A stretch of 18,072 nt of DNA from Porphyromonadaceae bacterium (GTDB lineage: Bacteria; Bacteroidota; Bacteroidia; Bacteroidales; Paludibacteraceae). Each line of letters begins with the position of its first letter. Positions within the stretch are counted from its first letter, which is position 1. The stretch covers positions 1 to 18,072 of the forward strand of contig CAJPNS010000031.1 in assembly GCA_905372135.1 (NCBI GenBank), read 5' to 3'. The position numbers and the translations under genes are program-made. The notes below the pieces were generated by a model that saw nothing but the letters and a program-made list of their open reading frames with translations, was not told the DNA's origin and searched no databases. Shown here piece by piece: positions 1-7,178 of the stretch.

Positions 1-18
1 ATTTTTATCTCAATATAT

Positions 19-49
19 TTTGGTGATTTAAAAAAAAGTATTACCTTTG
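19..49 (+). promoter_or_regulatory. Bacteroidetes-type promoter of the rpsL operon
   Basis: TTTG at 19-22 and TACCTTTG at 42-49 are 19 bp apart. This matches the primary-sigma consensus of Bacteroidetes (TTTG at -33, TAnnTTTG at -7) at every fixed position. Transcription should start near 55-60, giving a leader of about 50 nt before rpsL. It shows that this ribosomal operon can start here and need not depend on readthrough from rpoBC. Confidence 0.85.
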
Positions 50-53
50 CAGT

Positions 54-67
54 CCGATTTTTATCGG
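54..67 (+). other. Short hairpin at the start of the rpsL leader
   Basis: CCGAT (54-58) pairs with ATCGG (63-67) around a TTTT loop, at or just after the predicted transcription start. A stem at the extreme 5' end could protect the mRNA. It is too short to be called a regulatory element with confidence. Confidence 0.3.
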
Positions 68-105
68 ATAAATTTTTAATTCAATAAATAAAAAACCACT
101 AAAAA

Positions 106-489
106 ATGCCAACTATTCAGCAATTAGTTAGAAAAGGAAGAATTGCTTTGGAAGACAAGTCGAAAGCTCCCGCTCTCGATTCTTGTCCGCAAAGGCGTGG
201 TGTTTGCGTAAGAGTTTATACTACAACGCCCAAAAAGCCAAATTCTGCGATGCGTAAAGTAGCTCGTGTAAGACTGACCAATGCCAAGGAGGTGAATGCT
301 TATATTCCCGGCGAAGGTCACAATCTTCAAGAACACTCTATCGTGATGGTTCGCGGCGGTCGTGTAAAAGACTTGCCCGGTGTTCGTTATCACATCGTTC
401 GCGGTACATTGGATACGGCAGGTGTAGCCTCTCGCACACAGCGTCGAAGCAAGTACGGAGCGAAACGCCCAAAAGCAAAAAAAGCCTAA
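106..489 (+). CDS. rpsL: 30S ribosomal protein uS12 (S12)
   Basis: Component of the 30S decoding centre that monitors codon-anticodon pairing. The 127-residue protein has the usual length. It carries the family blocks TTTPKKPNSAMRK (about 39-51) and RGGRVKDLPGVRYH (about 83-96). Lys43 and Lys88, where mutations give streptomycin resistance in other bacteria, are both present, so the sequence looks streptomycin-sensitive at these sites. Asp89, the residue methylthiolated by RimO in E. coli, is also present. The ATG at 106 gives an N-terminus (MPTIQQLVRKG) that aligns with the family. It is the first gene after the strong promoter at 19-49 and is followed by rpsG after 138 nt. Confidence 0.98.
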   Translation: MPTIQQLVRKGRIALEDKSKAPALDSCPQRRGVCVRVYTTTPKKPNSAMRKVARVRLTNAKEVNAYIPGEGHNLQEHSIVMVRGGRVKDLPGVRYHIVRGTLDTAGVASRTQRRSKYGAKRPKAKKA

Positions 490-627
490 TCTAAAAGTTT
501 AATCAACAATTTGTTTAATCGGTTTTTGATTATTTGGTAATAAACAACGGTTGAGTAAATGTTTCTCGCATTGAAGACTTAATTGACAACCAAAGCAAAA
601 ACAAAAAGATTTTTAATTCAGTAAAAA

Positions 628-1104
628 ATGAGAAAAGCAAAACCCAAAAAGAGGGTAATATTGCCCGACCCCGTGTTTGGGGAAGTGATGGTTTCTAAGT
701 TTGTAAACCATCTGATGTACGACGGAAAGAAAAGTATCTCTTACGGTATTTTTTATAACGCTCTGGAGTTGGTGAAGAATAAACTTCCCAACGAAGAGAT
801 GGCTGTATTGGATATTTGGAAAAAGGCGTTGGAAAATATCACTCCACAGGTAGAGGTGAAGTCGCGTCGTGTAGGAGGTGCTACTTATCAGGTACCTATG
901 GAAATACGTCCGGATCGTAAAGAGTCTATTTCGATGAAAAACCTTATTATCTATGCTCGCAAACGTTCGGGAAAATCTATGTCCGAAAAGCTTGCAGCAG
1001 AGATAGTTGATGGTTTTAACAGTCAGGGTGGCGCATTCAAGCGTAAAGAAGAGATACACCGTATGGCAGAAGCCAACCGTGCATTTGCTCACTTTAGATT
1101 CTAA
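628..1104 (+). CDS. rpsG: 30S ribosomal protein uS7 (S7)
   Basis: Primary 16S rRNA-binding protein that nucleates assembly of the 30S head and lies near the exit site. The 158-residue protein has the family's usual length. Recognisable blocks are PDPVFGEVMVSKFVNHLMYDGKK near the N-terminus and the central VEVKSRRVGGATYQVPMEIR, followed by the C-terminal helix with HRMAEANRAFAHFRF. rpsL lies 138 nt upstream. In nearly all bacteria fusA follows rpsG; here rpmJ follows after 88 nt, with no trace of fusA. Confidence 0.98.
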   Translation: MRKAKPKKRVILPDPVFGEVMVSKFVNHLMYDGKKSISYGIFYNALELVKNKLPNEEMAVLDIWKKALENITPQVEVKSRRVGGATYQVPMEIRPDRKESISMKNLIIYARKRSGKSMSEKLAAEIVDGFNSQGGAFKRKEEIHRMAEANRAFAHFRF

Positions 1105-1113
1105 TATAAAGTG

Positions 1114-1155
1114 TTTTTTGTAGTATATAGATGAGTCTTTATTTATAAACTACAG
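1114..1155 (+). other. Imperfect hairpin at the rpsG-rpmJ junction
   Basis: TGTAGT (1119-1124) pairs with ACTACA (1149-1154). After one A-A mismatch the stem continues with TATA against TATA. It lies exactly where fusA to infA would be expected. There is no good T-tract after it, so it is not a convincing terminator. TTTG (1117-1120), 19 bp, then TATTTATA (1140-1147) is a weak promoter match (perfect -33, poor -7), which could give the second half of the operon its own start. Confidence 0.3.
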
Positions 1156-1192
1156 TCTTTTAAGAAATTATCATAAAAAACAGAGATACAAG

Positions 1193-1309
1193 ATGAAAGT
1201 AAGAACATCTGTAAAGAAACGCAACGAAGATTGCAAAATAGTTCGTCGTAAAGGGCGTTTGTACGTTATTAACAAAAAAGAGCCGAAGATGAAACTTCGT
1301 CAAGGCTGA
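1193..1309 (+). CDS. rpmJ: 50S ribosomal protein bL36 (L36)
   Basis: A 38-residue protein beginning MKVRTSVKKRNEDCKIVRR and ending with KMKLRQG. It is the small basic bL36 of the large subunit. The length and the KVR...KR....CKIVRR.GRLYVI.KK pattern match the family. One Cys remains at position 14, and the other residues of the zinc-binding C-C-C-H set are replaced, so this is the zinc-independent (C-minus) type, as usual in Bacteroidetes. It is normally preceded by infA; here rpsG precedes it. rpsM starts 23 nt downstream. Confidence 0.95.
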   Translation: MKVRTSVKKRNEDCKIVRRKGRLYVINKKEPKMKLRQG

Positions 1310-1332
1310 TTCATTAATTATTTAATATACTT

Positions 1333-1713
1333 ATGGCAATAAGAATTGTAGGAGTAGATTTACCCCAAGCAAAACGTGGGGAGGTTGGATTGACTTATAT
1401 CTACGGAATAGGTCGCAGTACTGCACGAAAAATCTTACAGGAAGCCGGTATCGACTTTGATACGAAAGTACAAGATTGGTCGGATGAACAGGCTGGTAAG
1501 ATTCGCGAGATTATCGGAGCAAAATATCGCGTAGAAGGCGAGCTTCGAAGTGAAGTGCAACTCAACATCAAGCGATTGATGGATATTGGTTGTTATAGGG
1601 GTGTACGTCATAGAAACGGTCTGCCCGTTCGCGGACAGAGCACAAAAAACAATGCACGTACCCGCAAAGGTAAAAAGAAGACAGTTGCTAATAAGAAAGT
1701 AGCATCTAAGTAA
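1333..1713 (+). CDS. rpsM: 30S ribosomal protein uS13 (S13)
   Basis: Protein of the 30S head that contacts the P-site tRNA and forms bridges to the 50S subunit. The 126-residue length is normal. The N-terminal GVDLPQAKRGEVGLTYIYGIG block and the helix-two-turn-helix around GIGRSTARKIL are clear. The tail GLPVRGQSTKNNARTRKGKKK is basic, as expected; Ser and Asn replace the commoner Arg and Thr in RGQRTKTNART. It begins the rpsM-rpsK-rpsD-rpoA-rplQ order typical of the alpha operon. rpsK starts 24 nt downstream. Confidence 0.98.
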   Translation: MAIRIVGVDLPQAKRGEVGLTYIYGIGRSTARKILQEAGIDFDTKVQDWSDEQAGKIREIIGAKYRVEGELRSEVQLNIKRLMDIGCYRGVRHRNGLPVRGQSTKNNARTRKGKKKTVANKKVASK

Positions 1714-1737
1714 TTAACATTCAAAATTTAGATTGAA

Positions 1738-2127
1738 ATGGCAAAAAAAACGGTAGCAACCAAAAAAAGAGTCGTTAAAGTAGACGGAGTAGGACAGCTT
1801 CATATCCATTCGTCGTTTAACAATATAATTGTGAGCATTACCAACAGCGAAGGTCAGGTGATTTCTTGGTCGTCGGCTGGAAAAATGGGATTCAGAGGTT
1901 CGAAAAAGAACACTCCTTATGCAGCACAAATGGCAGCACAAGACTGTGCAAAAGTGGCTTACGATTTAGGATTGCGTAGAGCAAAAGCTTACGTGAAGGG
2001 TCCAGGTAACGGTCGTGAATCGGCTATCAGAACCGTACATGGTGCAGGTATCGAAATCACCGAAATAATTGATGTAACACCTCTTCCACACAACGGATGT
2101 CGTCCGGCAAAACGTAGAAGAGTATAA
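1738..2127 (+). CDS. rpsK: 30S ribosomal protein uS11 (S11)
   Basis: Protein of the 30S platform that lines the mRNA path near the exit site. The 129-residue protein has the standard length. Family blocks include HIHSSFNNIIVSITNSEGQVISWSSAG, GFRGSKKNTPYAAQMAAQD and the C-terminal DVTPLPHNGCRPAKRRRV, which is nearly invariant in bacteria. It lies between rpsM (24 nt) and rpsD (26 nt) in the normal alpha-operon order. Confidence 0.98.
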   Translation: MAKKTVATKKRVVKVDGVGQLHIHSSFNNIIVSITNSEGQVISWSSAGKMGFRGSKKNTPYAAQMAAQDCAKVAYDLGLRRAKAYVKGPGNGRESAIRTVHGAGIEITEIIDVTPLPHNGCRPAKRRRV

Positions 2128-2153
2128 TATTAAAACTTTAAAATTATTAGAAA

Positions 2154-2762
2154 ATGGCAAAATACATAGGACCAAAGTCAAAAATATCACGTAAATTCGG
2201 CGAACCAATTTTTGGACACGATAAGGTATTGGCTCGTAGGAATTTCCCTCCAGGACAACACGGACAGTCGCGTAGCCGTAAAAAATCGGAATATGCCAAA
2301 CAGCTGAAAGAGAAGCAGAAAGCTAAATATACCTACGGAGTACTCGAAAAACAGTTTAGAAATATGTTTGCTTTGGCACAGAGAAAGAAAGGTATCACCG
2401 GTGCTATACTTATTCAGTTGCTGGAGTGTCGTTTAGACAACGTAGTTTTCCGTTTGGGTATAGCTCCCACTCGTGCAGCCGCTCGCCAATTGGTGAACCA
2501 CAAGCATATAGTTGTAAACGGTGAAGTACTGAACATTCCTTCGTACATAGTGAAACAAGGCGATGTGATAGGAGTAAGAGAAAGAGATAAATCGATGGTT
2601 GTCATTACAAATGCACTTGCAGGAAACAGTCAGTCGAAATATCCTTGGCTCGAATGGGACAAAAATCTTATGGCAGGTAAATTTCTTCATATTCCCGAAA
2701 GAGAAGACATACCTGAAAACATAAAAGAACAACTTATTGTAGAACTTTATTCAAAAGCATAA
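2154..2762 (+). CDS. rpsD: 30S ribosomal protein uS4 (S4)
   Basis: Primary 16S rRNA-binding assembly protein at the mRNA entry site. The 202-residue protein has an N-terminal ribosomal S4 domain (about 1-90) and an S4 RNA-binding fold (about 92-155) with RLDNVVFRLG, APTRAAARQLVNHKHI and VNG. The N-terminus has no cysteine cluster, so it is the zinc-free form. In several bacteria S4 represses its own operon by binding the leader; no such leader structure could be recognised here. Only 5 nt separate its stop from the rpoA start, so the two are probably translationally coupled. Confidence 0.98.
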   Translation: MAKYIGPKSKISRKFGEPIFGHDKVLARRNFPPGQHGQSRSRKKSEYAKQLKEKQKAKYTYGVLEKQFRNMFALAQRKKGITGAILIQLLECRLDNVVFRLGIAPTRAAARQLVNHKHIVVNGEVLNIPSYIVKQGDVIGVRERDKSMVVITNALAGNSQSKYPWLEWDKNLMAGKFLHIPEREDIPENIKEQLIVELYSKA

Positions 2763-2767
2763 TTTTA

Positions 2768-3766
2768 ATGTCAATATTAGCATTTCAAAGACCTAATCAG
2801 GTACATATGATAGAGGCGACCGAATCGAAAGGTAAATTCGAGTTTGCCCCTTTGGAACCGGGTTATGGTATCACTATCGGAAACGCTCTTCGTAGAGTAT
2901 TGCTCTCTTCGCTCGAAGGATATGCTATTACGTCATTAAAAATTAGTGGAGTTGTACACGAATTTGATACTATACCCAATGTAATCGACGATGTTACAAA
3001 TATTATATTGAATCTCAAAGAGGTTCGTTTCAAAAATGTAGGTAACGCAGCCGATACAAGTGAAACTGTATTGCTTAGTGTATCTAATAAAGAGTCGCTA
3101 AAAGCTAAAGACTTGGAAGACAAACTATCGAACTTCAAGGTTTTGAACCCCGAGCACGTTATTTGTACTATGGACAAGAGTGCAAAATTTACGATGGAGT
3201 TGAAAATCGAGAAGGGAAGAGGTTATGTTCCTGCCGACGAAAATAAAAGTATCGCTAAAGAGATAGGAGTCATAGGAATAGATGCTATATTTACCCCTAT
3301 CAGAAATGTGATGTATTCCGTCGAACCGGAGCGTGTGGAGCAGAAGACCGACTACGACCGTCTCATATTGGAGATTGTTACCGACGGCTCTATCCACCCC
3401 AAGCAAGCACTCAAAGAGGCATCAAAAATCTTGATTCAACACTTTATGTTGTTTACCGACGAAAAGATTACTCTTGATATAGACGATTCGGGCGATACAA
3501 ATGAGTTTGACCAAGATTTTCTGAAAAAACGTAAATTGCTAAAGACACCACTTACCGACCTCGATTTGTCGGTGCGTGCTTTGAACTGTCTTAAATCGGC
3601 AGACCTCGAAATACTCGGAGATTTGGCTCGAATACCAAAGTCTGAGTTGTTGAAATTCAGAAATTTCGGTAAAAAATCATTGACTGAATTAGAACAAAAA
3701 TTAGAAACTCTAGACCTATCGTTTGGTATGGATGTATCGAAGTATAAACTTGAAAAAGAATTGTAA
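2768..3766 (+). CDS. rpoA: DNA-directed RNA polymerase subunit alpha
   Basis: Alpha subunit of RNA polymerase: its N-terminal domain dimerises and scaffolds beta and beta', and its C-terminal domain binds UP elements and activators. The 332-residue length is standard. The N-terminal domain shows GYGITIGNALRRVLLSSLEG and DYDRLILEIVTDGS. After a linker at about 235-255, the C-terminal domain shows LDLSVRALNCLKSADLEILGDL and LLKFRNFGKKSLTELEQKL, the helix-hairpin-helix DNA-binding region. It is tightly packed between rpsD (5 nt) and rplQ (5 nt), which fits coupled translation and equal dosage. Confidence 0.98.
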   Translation: MSILAFQRPNQVHMIEATESKGKFEFAPLEPGYGITIGNALRRVLLSSLEGYAITSLKISGVVHEFDTIPNVIDDVTNIILNLKEVRFKNVGNAADTSETVLLSVSNKESLKAKDLEDKLSNFKVLNPEHVICTMDKSAKFTMELKIEKGRGYVPADENKSIAKEIGVIGIDAIFTPIRNVMYSVEPERVEQKTDYDRLILEIVTDGSIHPKQALKEASKILIQHFMLFTDEKITLDIDDSGDTNEFDQDFLKKRKLLKTPLTDLDLSVRALNCLKSADLEILGDLARIPKSELLKFRNFGKKSLTELEQKLETLDLSFGMDVSKYKLEKEL

Positions 3767-3771
3767 AAGAA

Positions 3772-4299
3772 ATGAGACACAACAGAACAATAAATCACTT
3801 AGGACGCACAGCCTCGCATCGCTCAGCAATGTTGTCTAACATGGCTTGCTCGCTGATAAAACATAAAAGAATATCTACTACCGTAGCAAAAGCAAAAGCA
3901 CTCCGTAAGTTCATAGAACCCCTTCTGACTAAGTCGAAAGAAGATACTATGCACTCGCGCCGTATAGTTTTTGCCAGCCTGAAAGATAAAAATACCGTTA
4001 CCGAGTTATTCCGTGAGGTTTCTACAAAGATAGCCGATCGTCCGGGTGGATACACACGTATCTTGAAGACAGGTAATCGTTTAGGCGATGCTGCCGAAAT
4101 GTGCATAATAGAGTTGGTAGACTACAACGAAAATATGCTGAAAGAAAAAGCCGCTAAAAAGACTACTCGTACGCGTAGAAGTAAAAAGACGGCAGAACCT
4201 GCTAAAGAAGCAGCAGTAGTGGAAGCAGCAAAAAGTAGCGAACCGTCGGAGATAGAAGCTCCTAAAGAAGATAATACTCCATCTGAAGCAAATAGTTGA
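3772..4299 (+). CDS. rplQ: 50S ribosomal protein bL17 (L17) with long charged tail
   Basis: Large-subunit protein near the peptide exit tunnel. Residues 1 to about 122 form the conserved bL17 core: MRHNRTINHLGRTASHRSAML, an H-K-R-I-STT block, and DRPGGYTRILKTGNRLGDAAEM. The remaining 50 or so residues form a low-complexity tail that is first Lys/Arg-rich and then Ala/Glu/Pro/Ser-rich. Bacteroidetes bL17 proteins commonly carry such a tail, whereas E. coli L17 stops near the core. It is the last gene of the operon and is followed by two hairpin terminators. Confidence 0.97.
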   Translation: MRHNRTINHLGRTASHRSAMLSNMACSLIKHKRISTTVAKAKALRKFIEPLLTKSKEDTMHSRRIVFASLKDKNTVTELFREVSTKIADRPGGYTRILKTGNRLGDAAEMCIIELVDYNENMLKEKAAKKTTRTRRSKKTAEPAKEAAVVEAAKSSEPSEIEAPKEDNTPSEANS

Positions 4300-4325
4300 T
4301 CCTTCGGTGGATTGAATAAAGAGAT

Positions 4326-4362
4326 AAGCCGTTTTTCGAGTCCGAAAGACGGCTTGTTTTTT
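4326..4362 (+). terminator. Rho-independent terminator of the rpsL-rplQ operon
   Basis: A 13-bp stem (4326-4338 with 4343-4355, one G-T wobble) closes a 4-nt loop and is followed on the plus strand by GTTTTTTG. It starts 27 nt after the rplQ stop codon. The shape is that of a strong intrinsic terminator for the ribosomal operon. Confidence 0.9.
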
Positions 4363-4378
4363 GTTTGTGATATAATTT

Positions 4379-4415
4379 AAAAAAGGCTACCTCAAAATGA
4401 TGGGTAGCCTTTTTT
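4379..4415. terminator. Bidirectional terminator between convergent operons
   Basis: GGCTACC (4385-4391) pairs with GGTAGCC (4403-4409). The stem has six A on its left (4379-4384) and six T on its right (4410-4415), so it can end transcripts in both directions. It is the second terminator after rplQ and lies 20 nt beyond the stop of the minus-strand gene ending at 4435, so it probably serves both converging units. Confidence 0.9.
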
Positions 4416-4434
4416 GTAATATTACATAATAGAT

Positions 4435-5553
4435 TTATCCTTCATAATATCTGACTTCCTTATCTATTAATTTAAATATGGGCTCTAAAATAGATTCTTT
4501 AATCTGTTTTCTACCTAAATCAAAATTAACAAACCATTGAATAGCATCTTTTTTCCCGTTATTAGTTTTCCATATGCTATCTGTTGTTTCACCAAGTTCT
4601 TTTTGAGATTTGGATATGTATGTTGTTCTTTTCCCTTTTTCTCTTTCTGCTATATATTTCTCTATGATTTCATCTCCATATGTTTTTATGACGTCTTCTA
4701 GTAAATCTTTTGCTGCTTCCGTATAGCTTTTATATCTTTCCTTATACATTCCACAAGATACCGATACTTTGTTTCCAAGTAATTTTTTGATTAATATCTT
4801 AGATCCCTTAAATTTAGATTGATATTTAATATCTTCATCTTTTGGTTTGATTGGGGTTAGTTTATCTTGTATTAAACTAGCTATGAAGTCATTATCTAAA
4901 GAGTAACCCTCATTATCCGTTATCCTCTTATTTATTATTTTTGCTATCTCCTTATGGATGAAATTGTCAAAAAATAGAGAATTCCACGTTTTTTCAATTT
5001 GACTTTCACTCTCGGTTTTATCAATATCTTTGCCTTTATTTTCTTCCAGGTTCTTCAAAGATTTATCTATTTCATTTTTTCCCAAGTAGAGAGAAAACTT
5101 TTTGTTCGTTGATTTATTTAATTTATCAATGGATATCTCTTCAAAAAAATCGATGTTATATTTATAAGGATTATATGCATATACTTTCCAACGTCCGCCA
5201 TTAGTTGCAAAACAAATAAATGGATTACTATTATTTTCGTCATCAATCAAACGAGCATACGTTAGAATCTGTTTCTCCACAGCATCGTCTAAATCAGTAT
5301 TGAACTTTTTTACTTCTATGATTACTTTGGGTTTTTTATTAATTTGTAGCACAAAGTCTGCTCGTTTACCTTCTCCCACTTCGAACTCAGGATAAACCTC
5401 TTTGGCATTTTTGATGTTCCACCCAAGTTTTTCCAAGATTGGTATTACAAATTGTTGTGATACCTGACTTTCGTTATAATCGTCAAAGTCATTTTTGTCA
5501 ATCCCTTCACTAAGGTTTTTCAGTAAGGTTACTAAATCTTTTGATGTGTCCAT
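4435..5553 (-). CDS. Orphan protein with HsdR-like (type I restriction) nuclease domain
   Basis: The 372-residue protein begins with a domain like the N-terminus of type I restriction R subunits (HSDR_N family). It shows NESQVSQQFVIPILEKLGW (27-45), then a PD-(D/E)XK core with Asp66 in RADFVL, Glu80-Val-Lys82 in IIEVKK, and the Gln95-xxx-Tyr99 element seen in HsdR nucleases. The catalytic set therefore looks intact. There is no helicase domain, and no hsdM or hsdS gene lies nearby, so it is not a standard type I system. The C-terminal half (about 190-372) is Lys/Glu-rich and not recognised. The gene is visibly more AT-rich than the carbonic anhydrase and corA genes upstream, which suggests transfer. 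It starts 33 nt after the carbonic anhydrase stop and may be co-transcribed with it. It could be a stand-alone nuclease or a defence gene. Confidence 0.8.
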   Translation of the reverse strand: MDTSKDLVTLLKNLSEGIDKNDFDDYNESQVSQQFVIPILEKLGWNIKNAKEVYPEFEVGEGKRADFVLQINKKPKVIIEVKKFNTDLDDAVEKQILTYARLIDDENNSNPFICFATNGGRWKVYAYNPYKYNIDFFEEISIDKLNKSTNKKFSLYLGKNEIDKSLKNLEENKGKDIDKTESESQIEKTWNSLFFDNFIHKEIAKIINKRITDNEGYSLDNDFIASLIQDKLTPIKPKDEDIKYQSKFKGSKILIKKLLGNKVSVSCGMYKERYKSYTEAAKDLLEDVIKTYGDEIIEKYIAEREKGKRTTYISKSQKELGETTDSIWKTNNGKKDAIQWFVNFDLGRKQIKESILEPIFKLIDKEVRYYEG

Positions 5554-5586
5554 AATAATTTGAAATTATATTGTTTATTATAATAT

Positions 5587-6129
5587 TTACTCCGATATGT
5601 TTTTGCAGCCTTCGGGGTCGGCAAACCACGAAGCATACGTGGTATAGTTGTGGGCGATTTTTTGGTTTATCTCTTTTGCCTGCTCGGGCTCGACTTTTTT
5701 GACGAACTTAGCCGGCACTCCCGCCCAGATGGTGTTGGGCTCTATGACCGTATTAGATAGCACCAGAGCATTTGCCGCCACGATAGCTCCTTCGCCCACG
5801 ACGGCGTTATCGAGCACTACGGCACCCATTCCTATCAGAGCATAATCTTTGATGATGGCGCCGTGTACCACCGCATTGTGCCCGATAGAGACAAAATCGC
5901 CTATATGTACCTGCGACTTCTCGTAGAGCGTGTGCAGCACCGCACCGTCTTGAATATTGACGTTATTGCCTATGCGAATGGAGTTTACATCGCCTCGGAG
6001 TACGGCATTGAACCAAATAGAACAGTCGTTGCCCATCACTACGTCGCCTATTACTGTGGCATTCTCTGCCAAAAAACATCGGTCGCCCATTTTGGGCTCG
6101 ATGCCTCTTACTGTTTTTATTAGAGCCAT
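5587..6129 (-). CDS. Gamma-class carbonic anhydrase family protein (hexapeptide repeat)
   Basis: A 180-residue left-handed beta-helix protein of the Cam/YrdA/PaaY group. Members hydrate CO2 or have unproven activity; the metal site lies between subunits of a trimer. The three zinc ligands are visible as His66, His84 and His89, with the 84/89 spacing of five that is typical of the family. The structural residues Arg45 and Asp47 (RGD) and Gln60-Asp61 (NIQDG) are also present. Hexapeptide repeats run from about 20 to 145, ending in NTIWAGVPAKFVKKV and a C-terminal helix. All ligands are kept, so catalysis is plausible, but the catalytic Glu loop of archaeal Cam is missing, as in most bacterial homologues. 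It lies 40 nt downstream of corA, probably in the same transcript. Confidence 0.92.
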   Translation of the reverse strand: MALIKTVRGIEPKMGDRCFLAENATVIGDVVMGNDCSIWFNAVLRGDVNSIRIGNNVNIQDGAVLHTLYEKSQVHIGDFVSIGHNAVVHGAIIKDYALIGMGAVVLDNAVVGEGAIVAANALVLSNTVIEPNTIWAGVPAKFVKKVEPEQAKEINQKIAHNYTTYASWFADPEGCKNISE

Positions 6130-6169
6130 ATCGTTATGTGTATGTGTGTTTTTGATTGATTATTATTGT

Positions 6170-7117
6170 CTAAAACCATTTTTTCTTTTTGAAGAACCAC
6201 AAGATACCTACTACGCAAAGTATCATCAGTACTATCGAAAACAGTACTCCGTGCCGCCATTGCAATATCGAAAAGTCGGTGAAATTCATTCCATAGATAC
6301 TTGCTATCAGCGTAGGCGGCATAAATATTACCGATACGATGGTGAAAATCTTTATTATCTTGTTTTGCTGTATGTTGATAAGACCGATGATGGCGTCTTG
6401 CAGATACTCGAGCCTGTCGAACGAGAAGCGGGTGTGTTCGAAAAGCGAGTTTATATCCTTGATAATGATAGATAGCTTCGCTTTTGCCTCGCCCGGCATA
6501 AGTACGCTTTTGAGCATATTGGAGCAGACACGCTGCTTGTCGACAATGTTTTCGCGTATTATCATCGTCTTTTCTTGTAGGTTTTTGACGGCTATAAGTG
6601 CGTCGTCGTCGGCATTGTCTTCGGTCTTTATCTCGTTCGAAAGTTCGGTTATCTGTCGAGCCATATCCTCTATCATATCGGCGTCGTAATCGACACGGGT
6701 AGCGAGCAAATCTACAAAAATAGAGTACCCCGACAGATAGTTGCGAGGGTTGGCAAAAATCTTTTTCACTATCTCGTTGAATGAGTGCAGATGTTTGCTG
6801 CGTACAGAGATGAGAATGCCGTTTTTCAGTATCAGCGAGACGGTCTCTTCTTCGAAGTTGTCGAGTAGGAATTGCGAATTGACTACGATGGAATCGGCTG
6901 TCTCGATATAACGCGACGAAATCTCTATCTCTTCCATCTCTTCTTCTTCCTGAATATATATTTTGAGGAACTGTTCGAGTTCGCTCTCTACCTCTACCGT
7001 TACGTCATTGAGGTCTATCCAAAGGAAATTTTCGATTGGAACGGTCTTCACTGTCTCGATAGTGCGAGACATTTTTATGCGGTTATCTTCTTTGTAAAAA
7101 AATCTGAATTCTGCCAT
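6170..7117 (-). CDS. corA: CorA-family magnesium/cobalt transporter
   Basis: Pentameric inner-membrane channel for Mg2+ (and Co2+ or Ni2+). The 315-residue protein has a long, acidic cytoplasmic domain rich in helices (about 1-250). Two C-terminal transmembrane segments follow (about 255-275 and 291-309). The signature Gly-Met-Asn at 276-278 (IYGMN) is intact at the end of the first segment, and the protein ends in a basic KKKKWF tail. The loop after GMN reads FTDFSILQWRHG, without the MPEL sequence seen in many homologues. Mg2+ transport is the likely role, but substrate choice cannot be read from the sequence. It starts 61 nt downstream of the rsmA stop and is probably transcribed with it. 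Confidence 0.93.
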   Translation of the reverse strand: MAEFRFFYKEDNRIKMSRTIETVKTVPIENFLWIDLNDVTVEVESELEQFLKIYIQEEEEMEEIEISSRYIETADSIVVNSQFLLDNFEEETVSLILKNGILISVRSKHLHSFNEIVKKIFANPRNYLSGYSIFVDLLATRVDYDADMIEDMARQITELSNEIKTEDNADDDALIAVKNLQEKTMIIRENIVDKQRVCSNMLKSVLMPGEAKAKLSIIIKDINSLFEHTRFSFDRLEYLQDAIIGLINIQQNKIIKIFTIVSVIFMPPTLIASIYGMNFTDFSILQWRHGVLFSIVLMILCVVGILWFFKKKKWF

Positions 7118-7178
7118 ATCTTTATTTTCGTTTTTTCCAGAGAAACACTCCGCTAAAAGAATCGAGGCAGACTATTTC

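Noticed and set aside
490..627. Internal promoter between rpsL and rpsG
   Set aside because: TTTG followed after 19 bp by TAAATGTT matches the -7 box too poorly to support.
5863..6475. Plus-strand frames opposite the carbonic anhydrase and corA
   Set aside because: They lie fully antisense to two well-supported genes and have no domain features.
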